Shown: in pieces, positions 6,291 to 11,065 of the stretch
How positions within the stretch are numbered: the stretch's first letter is position 1
How the letters are laid out: every line of letters begins with the position of its first letter
Assembly: GCA_021802165.1 (NCBI GenBank)
Contig: JAKAAU010000027.1
Coordinates: 1-11,065 of the forward strand
DNA from: Thermoplasmata archaeon
GTDB taxonomy: Archaea; Thermoplasmatota; Thermoplasmata; Thermoplasmatales; Thermoplasmataceae
DNA length: 11,065 nucleotides
Direction: 5' to 3'
Program-made: the position numbers and the translations under genes
Notes under the pieces: model-generated
What the model saw: the letters and a program-made list of their open reading frames with translations, nothing else
The model's database searches: none
Told to the model about the DNA's origin: nothing

Positions 6291-8123
6291 ATGGATTGTA
6301 ACCAGGAATGGCTAATCGCCAATTCCCGGGGTTCTTACTCCTCTTCCACCATATCATTTGCTGGCACAAGGACCTATCACGGGATATTAGTTGTATCAGA
6401 TCCGGCTGACTATCAGCGGTATGTTATACTCTCGAAGCTCTTTGAAGAACTGGAGTTTTCAGGCAAGCAGTACAGCCTTGATACAAATTATTATCCAGGT
6501 ACTGTGTATCCCACGGGATGCAAATATATTGAAGATTTTTCCATATTCCCATTTCCTGTAATAAATTATACTGTGGATGGAAACCGCATAAAAAAATCCA
6601 TTGTGATGGACCCCGGGTCAGATACGGTTGTAATAAGGTATGAGTTTTTTGAAAAAATCCCGGAAAAAATTACACTGTACCCATTACTTGCATTCAGAAA
6701 TTTCCATAAAGTTATAAGGTCAGGTGAAAGGCAATTCTCATTCTCGGAGTCAGGGAATTTCTATAATTTCAGCGATTCCAACTTCACCCTGCATATTTCA
6801 AAGGCCGGGTCTTTTCTAAATGAAGGATACTGGTATTATAATTTTATATATCCTGTAGAGGAGGAAAGGGGGACAAACAGCATGGAGGACCTATACAATC
6901 CCGGAAAAATTATAATAAATCCGGTTACAAATCCTCTTGATATAAAAATCACCATGGAAGATGCACAAACCAATAATTTTGATGAAATCAGGGATATTAT
7001 CACTAAACTGGGATCAAGCACAGAGAAAAATCCGGATATTAACGCCCTCAGATTTTCTTCCGCAAAGTTTAAACTGAAGGATGATTTAATTGCAGGTTTC
7101 CACTGGTTTGGACCCTGGACACGGGACACATTCATCTCAATGCCCGGACTTGTAATCATACCGGGAAATTATACATTTGCGAAACGTATATTCACCAATT
7201 ATTCTGGCAGGATGGTTAACGGAATTATACCTAACAATGCCTATTCCCGTGAATTTTACAGATCTGCCGATGCCTCCCTGTGGTTCATATATGCCCTGCA
7301 TAAATATTACCACTATTCACGTGATAAAAACTTTATTTCACTGATGTACAGCAGGGTAAAAAGCATTGTGAATGCATACTTTAACGGCAATGATGATTTC
7401 TACCTTGATGGAAAATTTATCCATATCAAATCGGCACAGATGACATGGATGGATGGAAAAACCGGCGATATTTCATTCACACCGAGACTGGGAAAGCCGG
7501 TGGAAATAAATGCACTGTGGTACAATGCGTTGAAATCATATTCATATTTTTCCAGAATTACAGGCAGCAGGGTCGAGGAGTATGTTGAAGACGTTTTAGC
7601 CTCGTTCAGAAGGGAATTCACTGAAAGATTCACTGTAAACGGGCAAATTGCGGATGTAATCGACCCTGTTGATTTATCATTCCGCCCAAACTTTCTGTTT
7701 GCATATTCATTGCCATATCAATTGATGGATAGGCCTGATTTACTTGAAAAAGCAAGGCAGGATCTTGCAACTCCATATGGAATCAGGACGCTTTCCCCGG
7801 AGGACCCTAAATTTAAAGGGACCTATTCCGGAGACCAGTATGACCGTGATAGTGCGTACCATAACGGCACTGTATGGCCCTGGCTTGCCGGTCCCTATAT
7901 ATCTGCCATGGTGAAGAACGGCCATGCTCCCGGTGACCTTTTACGATATTTTTCTCACCTATTCTCCATGAAGAACATACCGGAAATTTTCGATGGGTTA
8001 AACCCGGGAATGCCCAGGGGATGCATGATGCAGGCATGGAGTTATGGTGAATTGATCAGGTCTTATTACGAGGATTTAAAAATTGCAGGGCATTCAAACA
8101 CTGCTGGGGATGATACGAGTTGA
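6291..8123 (+). CDS. Glycogen debranching enzyme (amylo-alpha-1,6-glucosidase, GH133 type)
   Basis: A 610-residue archaeal/bacterial-type debranching enzyme with an N-terminal GDE_N-like domain (about 1-230) and a C-terminal (alpha/alpha)6 GDE_C domain (about 255-600). Signature stretches: EWLIANSRGSYSSST (6-20) with TRTYHGILV (26-34), HWFGPWTRDTF (271-281), TWMDGK (385-390) with Asp388 a likely active-site acid, GKPVEINALWYNAL (401-414), AYHNGTVWPWL (522-532) and AWSYGELIR (582-590). It removes alpha-1,6 branches from glycogen or limit dextrins in the cytosol. The usual motif is TWMDAK; here the residue after Asp is Gly, a mild change. It is the first gene of a three-gene operon, and its TGA overlaps the TTG start of the glycosyltransferase by 4 bases. 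The start is supported by the family N-terminus and the TATA spacing. Confidence 0.94.
   Translation: MDCNQEWLIANSRGSYSSSTISFAGTRTYHGILVVSDPADYQRYVILSKLFEELEFSGKQYSLDTNYYPGTVYPTGCKYIEDFSIFPFPVINYTVDGNRIKKSIVMDPGSDTVVIRYEFFEKIPEKITLYPLLAFRNFHKVIRSGERQFSFSESGNFYNFSDSNFTLHISKAGSFLNEGYWYYNFIYPVEEERGTNSMEDLYNPGKIIINPVTNPLDIKITMEDAQTNNFDEIRDIITKLGSSTEKNPDINALRFSSAKFKLKDDLIAGFHWFGPWTRDTFISMPGLVIIPGNYTFAKRIFTNYSGRMVNGIIPNNAYSREFYRSADASLWFIYALHKYYHYSRDKNFISLMYSRVKSIVNAYFNGNDDFYLDGKFIHIKSAQMTWMDGKTGDISFTPRLGKPVEINALWYNALKSYSYFSRITGSRVEEYVEDVLASFRREFTERFTVNGQIADVIDPVDLSFRPNFLFAYSLPYQLMDRPDLLEKARQDLATPYGIRTLSPEDPKFKGTYSGDQYDRDSAYHNGTVWPWLAGPYISAMVKNGHAPGDLLRYFSHLFSMKNIPEIFDGLNPGMPRGCMMQAWSYGELIRSYYEDLKIAGHSNTAGDDTS
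8106..8114 (+). promoter_or_regulatory. Weak Shine-Dalgarno site of the glycosyltransferase gene
   Basis: GGGGATGAT resembles GGAGGTGAT with two mismatches and ends 5 bases before TTG 8120. It supports a TTG start at this gene, together with the overlap TTGA with the upstream stop. Confidence 0.45.
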
Positions 8124-9238
8124 AAGTTGCAGTGATAGGATGGGAGCTCCCACCTGCATTCTCCGGGGGACTTGGAATACATACATACAATGTGTTTTCC
8201 ATAGTTGGAAAAATTATTCCGGTTGATATATATCTTCCTGATATGGGGTATTCCTTTCCACAGTACCCATTCAATGTGAGGACAGTTAAAATTAAATCCG
8301 GGATAGTCGGCAGCGTTTATTCCCATGTAACCAATTTTATTGAAGCGGTCAACGACTATAATGATCGCGTCGTAGAAAATTTCAGGCCCGAAGGCGTTGC
8401 ACTGATACACTGCCACGACTGGATAACGTTCAGGGCAGGAATTGAAATTAAAAAAAGGTACAGGATTCCACTGGTAGTAACGTTCCACAGCACGGAGTTT
8501 GATAGGTCTGCATATTTCAATCCACAGGAATCAATAATGAAGGTTGAGGCAGAAGGCGCCAGTGAGGCTGATGCAGTAATTACAGTATCGAATCTTACAA
8601 GGGATATTGTAGCGCATAATTACCACATAAATCCTGATAAGATAACAACAGTATACAATGGAGTAAAGGCATCTGCATACACATCTGGGATCAAATTCAG
8701 AAGGGAACGGCAGGTACTGTATTTCGGCAGAATAACAAGCCAGAAAGGCCCAAAATTTTTTATGGAGATGGGTAAAAAGGCACTTGAATATGAAAACAAC
8801 ATAAGGTTTATAATGGCCGGAACAGGGGACATGCTGGACGAGATGAAGGCATATGCATATAACCATGGCATTCAGGATAAATTTTATTTTCCTGGATTTG
8901 TGGATTTCCAGAAGGCTATTGAGTACTATAAACAATCATCGGTATTCGTTATACCCTCTGTTTCAGAACCTTTCGGAATAACTGTCCTGGAATCTATGGT
9001 ATCCGGTACGCCTGTAGTCATGAGCAGAACAACGGGCGTCGGGGAAGCCCTGAACAATGCATTGAAAGTGGATTTCTGGGACACCGATGTGATGTCATCA
9101 TACGTGGTTTCTGTACTGAATCATAGAAGTCTTATGGAAACACTTTCACTTTACGGTAAATATGAGGGCATGTCATTTACATGGGAAAAATCCGCCATGA
9201 AAACGCTGGAGGTTTACAGATCAGTATGGAAGATATAA
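8120..9238 (+). CDS. Glycogen synthase-like glycosyltransferase (GT4/GT5 superfamily, GT-B fold)
   Basis: A 372-residue GT-B glycosyltransferase. The N-terminal half has GWELPPAFSGGLG (7-19), the glycine-rich acceptor/donor loop typical of glycogen synthases and relatives, and HCHDW (97-101). The C-terminal half has the phosphate-binding FGRITSQKG (202-210, Arg204 and Lys209) and the retaining-enzyme EX7E motif EPFGITVLE (Glu283 and Glu291). It would add glucose from ADP- or UDP-glucose to a growing alpha-1,4-glucan in the cytosol. The start codon is TTG; the next in-frame ATG, at residue 42, would delete the SGGLG loop, so TTG is required. It overlaps the debranching gene by 4 bases and the GH57 gene by 13. 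Motifs fit other GT4 enzymes too (sucrose- or trehalose-type), but the neighbours favour glycogen synthase. Confidence 0.9.
   Translation: MKVAVIGWELPPAFSGGLGIHTYNVFSIVGKIIPVDIYLPDMGYSFPQYPFNVRTVKIKSGIVGSVYSHVTNFIEAVNDYNDRVVENFRPEGVALIHCHDWITFRAGIEIKKRYRIPLVVTFHSTEFDRSAYFNPQESIMKVEAEGASEADAVITVSNLTRDIVAHNYHINPDKITTVYNGVKASAYTSGIKFRRERQVLYFGRITSQKGPKFFMEMGKKALEYENNIRFIMAGTGDMLDEMKAYAYNHGIQDKFYFPGFVDFQKAIEYYKQSSVFVIPSVSEPFGITVLESMVSGTPVVMSRTTGVGEALNNALKVDFWDTDVMSSYVVSVLNHRSLMETLSLYGKYEGMSFTWEKSAMKTLEVYRSVWKI
9208..9213 (+). promoter_or_regulatory. Shine-Dalgarno site of the GH57 gene
   Basis: GGAGGT lies inside the end of the glycosyltransferase gene, 12 bases before ATG 9226. The spacing is somewhat long, but the site is the only strong one nearby and favours 9226 over the upstream in-frame ATG at 9181. 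Confidence 0.5.
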
Positions 9239-10344
9239 TTTTTTATTTTGAATTGCACCAGCCATTCAGGCTCCGTCCATTGAGAATGCAGGATAAAATA
9301 CAGCCAGAGGATGTTTTCTGGGAAGAACAGAACATGGAATTATTCAGGCGGATATCTGAAAATACATATATACCGGCTACAAGAACTTTCATGGAAAGCG
9401 GCATACATTCAACCTTTTCCCTATCAGGCACATTCATAGAACAGGCCCTGAAATATAGCCCGAAAACAATAGATGTTATTGAGGATTATGTGAAGTCTGG
9501 GCTGTGTGAATTAATGGGGGAAACATACTTTCACTCACTTTCATCAATATGGGACGAGGATGAATTTGCATTACAGGTAAATGACCAGATGAAGCTTATA
9601 AGGGACACGTTTAACTATATCCCTGAGTCCTTCAGGAATACCGAGCTCATATATAATAATAGAATAGCCGAGATCGCCAGAAATATGGGGTTCAAGAGCA
9701 TTATTACCGAGGGAACTGACGATATTATAAAATACCACAACCCAGATTACAGATATCTTACCCCTTCCGGAATAAATCTATATTTAAGGAATTATCCAAT
9801 GAGTGATAATATATCCTTTAGATTTTCCAATGACAGGTGGCCCGGATACCCGCTTACGGCCGATAAATTCATAAAATGGGTTGCTGAAAGCCCGGGAGAA
9901 ATTATGAATCTTTTCATGGACTATGAAACCTTTGGCGAGCATCAGAAAAAGGAAAGCGGAATATTTGAATTTGTTAAATATCTTCCTGGATATATGAGGG
10001 AATACGGGCTGAAAACCATGAATATCAGGGATATTTCAAAATATCACCGGCCTATGGGGAATATAAGCATTGAAAAAACAATCTCCTGGGCGGATACCGG
10101 GAGGGACTTATCTGCATGGCTGGGAAACTCAATGCAGAAAGATGCTTTCAATAGATTAAAGTCATGTAAAAATACTGATAAAACGAAAATATGGAGATAC
10201 CTACAAACATCTGATTTAATATACTATATGTCCATGGGAAATCCTGAGGATTTCAGTGTTCATGAGTATTTTAACCCTTACAGGTCTCCATACCTGGCTT
10301 TTATATACTATATGTTTGCCCTGGATATTTTATGCAATAAATAA
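9226..10344 (+). CDS. GH57 alpha-amylase-like enzyme
   Basis: A 372-residue GH57 enzyme beginning MEDIIFYFELHQPFR, where HQP (11-13) is conserved region 1 of the family. Further motifs: GETYFHSLSSIW (98-109), FRNTELIYNN (136-145) with Glu140 as likely catalytic nucleophile, MDYETFGEHQ (231-240) with Asp232 as likely general acid, and SWADTGRDLSAWLGN (287-301) as the C-terminal region. This pattern resembles short archaeal GH57 amylases such as the Methanocaldococcus type; GH57 branching enzymes are usually longer (over 500 residues). It would cut or remodel alpha-1,4-glucans in the cytosol. The frame extends to an ATG at 9181, but that adds 15 residues before the conserved start, so 9226 is chosen with GGAGGT upstream. 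It overlaps the glycosyltransferase gene by 13 bases and ends the operon. Family certain; exact reaction (hydrolase, transferase or branching) open. Confidence 0.92.
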   Translation: MEDIIFYFELHQPFRLRPLRMQDKIQPEDVFWEEQNMELFRRISENTYIPATRTFMESGIHSTFSLSGTFIEQALKYSPKTIDVIEDYVKSGLCELMGETYFHSLSSIWDEDEFALQVNDQMKLIRDTFNYIPESFRNTELIYNNRIAEIARNMGFKSIITEGTDDIIKYHNPDYRYLTPSGINLYLRNYPMSDNISFRFSNDRWPGYPLTADKFIKWVAESPGEIMNLFMDYETFGEHQKKESGIFEFVKYLPGYMREYGLKTMNIRDISKYHRPMGNISIEKTISWADTGRDLSAWLGNSMQKDAFNRLKSCKNTDKTKIWRYLQTSDLIYYMSMGNPEDFSVHEYFNPYRSPYLAFIYYMFALDILCNK

Positions 10345-10377
10345 AATGATAAATATTCTTAAGTGACTTCCTCATTC

Positions 10378-10407
10378 CTCTAAAGATCGGGGCATCCCGC
10401 TTGAGAG
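10378..10407. repeat. Bulged stem-loop between the GH57 and MFS genes
   Basis: CTCT pairs with AGAG, AAG with CTT and CGGG with CCCG around a GCAT loop, with one A-G mismatch and a two-base AT bulge. The element is GC-richer than its AT-rich surroundings and lies 33 bases after the GH57 stop. It may end the glycogen operon transcript. The bulged shape also resembles the subterminal hairpins of IS200/IS605 elements, but no transposase is present. Pairing is seen; role is open. Confidence 0.4.
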
Positions 10408-10431
10408 CTAAATACTGCATTTAAAAATATA

Positions 10432-10439
10432 TTTAATAT
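10432..10439 (+). promoter_or_regulatory. TATA box candidate of the MFS transporter gene
   Basis: TTTAATAT centres 24.5 bases before ATG 10460, the same spacing as at three other genes in the window. An overlapping alternative, TTTAAAAC (10439-10446), would place the start near 10467 and favour ATG 10472 instead. The area is AT-rich, so either match could be chance. Confidence 0.4.
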
Positions 10440-10459
10440 TTAAAACGTATAAGCCTAAA

Positions 10460-11065
10460 ATGGGAGGAACTATGGTGAAAACTACAAACAGGCATCTGCC
10501 TGCAGTGTTCCAGAGCATGTTTATTATAGCCCTGGGTAATTTCATAGATTCCTCATATGCCCCACTTGCACCGTTTATCAAGAATTATTATATTCTAACG
10601 GCAACACAGGTCGGCCTTATAACCAGCATACTTTTTATAGGTTCCTCCAGTGTCTCAGTATTTACAGGATTTCTGGTGGACAGGATGGGCTATCATAACG
10701 CCATGAAATTATCATTTGGCATAATGGCCCTGGGATCAACCATTCTTTTCAGCTACAGGGATTATGCAGTGCTCCTGGCCGGGTTTTATTTCATAGGCTT
10801 CGGCTATGGCATACTCACTCCGGCAACCAATAGCCAGGTAATGAAAGAATATTACCCCGACCATATTACCAGAATGGGGATAAAACAGGCAGGTGTTCCA
10901 ATGGGTGCCGCACTGGCGGCAATAGTGATCCCTCTTGTAGTTATTAAGGTAGGAATACCGCATATTTATCTCCTGATTATAGCCATGGCAGCCATCATGC
11001 TTATTGTAATGCCACTGAGAAAAACAGTAAATAAGGACAAATTCCAGCTGGGAAAATATATCAGG
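10460..11065 (+). CDS. Major facilitator superfamily transporter, N-terminal half (cut by window end)
   Basis: The frame from ATG 10460 runs open to the window end: 202 residues, the N-terminal half of a transporter that is normally about 400 residues. Six hydrophobic segments lie at about 16-38, 47-69, 81-98, 102-123, 143-163 and 168-186. MFS motif A is visible in the loop between segments 2 and 3 (GFLVDRMGYHNAMK, 70-83). GIKQAGVPMGAALAA (140-154) resembles the motif in segment 5 of nitrate/nitrite- and cyanate-type carriers and many other MFS proteins. Two starts are possible: 10460, at leaderless distance from a TATA box, or 10472, preceded by GGAGG (10463-10467) with a short 4-base gap. 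Substrate cannot be told. It has its own promoter, so a link to the glycogen genes is not established. Confidence 0.88.
   Translation, partial: MGGTMVKTTNRHLPAVFQSMFIIALGNFIDSSYAPLAPFIKNYYILTATQVGLITSILFIGSSSVSVFTGFLVDRMGYHNAMKLSFGIMALGSTILFSYRDYAVLLAGFYFIGFGYGILTPATNSQVMKEYYPDHITRMGIKQAGVPMGAALAAIVIPLVVIKVGIPHIYLLIIAMAAIMLIVMPLRKTVNKDKFQLGKYIR

Noticed and set aside
8066..8935. Minus-strand frames of up to 140 residues opposite the glycosyltransferase
   Set aside because: They overlap a gene with clear family motifs, are rich in residues typical of antisense translation and have no domain signature.
9181..9225. Upstream in-frame ATG for the GH57 gene
   Set aside because: It adds 15 residues before the conserved family N-terminus and has no ribosome-binding site; GGAGGT at 9208-9213 favours 9226.

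Overview
The window looks like a chromosome segment from an archaeon, most likely of the order Thermoplasmatales (relatives of Ferroplasma, Picrophilus or Cuniculiplasma). The grounds are: AT-rich DNA with heavy use of ATA, AGG and AGA codons; TATA boxes placed about 24-25 bases before start codons, which implies leaderless mRNAs; Shine-Dalgarno sites only at genes inside operons; and archaeal-type GH15, GH133, GT4/5-like and GH57 enzymes. The genus assignment is inference; no rRNA or other marker gene is present.

Left part (1-3537, plus strand): a tightly packed operon. It holds the 3' end of a membrane-anchored protein with a helical tail (cut by the window start), a MoxR-family AAA+ ATPase, a DUF58/von Willebrand A-like protein with two N-terminal membrane segments, and an unrecognised protein of about eight membrane segments. 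Junctions are a 25-base overlap, a 4-base ATGA overlap and a 1-base gap. MoxR plus DUF58 pairs usually act as a chaperone or maturation module for envelope or metal-dependent complexes; the client is not visible here.

Middle (3538-4250): a convergent junction holding a large branched stem with T-runs on both outer sides (candidate bidirectional terminator), followed on the minus strand by a stand-alone rhodanese gene with its own leaderless promoter.

Right part (4251-10344): a storage-polysaccharide locus. A cytosolic GH15 glucoamylase (minus strand) diverges from an overlapping three-gene plus-strand operon: GH133-type glycogen debranching enzyme, glycogen synthase-like glycosyltransferase, and GH57 amylase-like enzyme. 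Together they can build an alpha-glucan (glycosyltransferase), trim or remodel it (GH57), remove branches (debranching enzyme) and release glucose (glucoamylase). No recognisable branching enzyme or nucleotide-sugar pyrophosphorylase lies in the window. The 126-base divergent spacer contains both leaderless promoters and an inverted repeat over the glucoamylase TATA box.

Far right (10345-11065): a short spacer with a bulged hairpin and TATA boxes, then the N-terminal half of a major facilitator superfamily transporter, cut by the window end. I saw no tRNA, rRNA, CRISPR array, intact mobile element or clearly broken gene.
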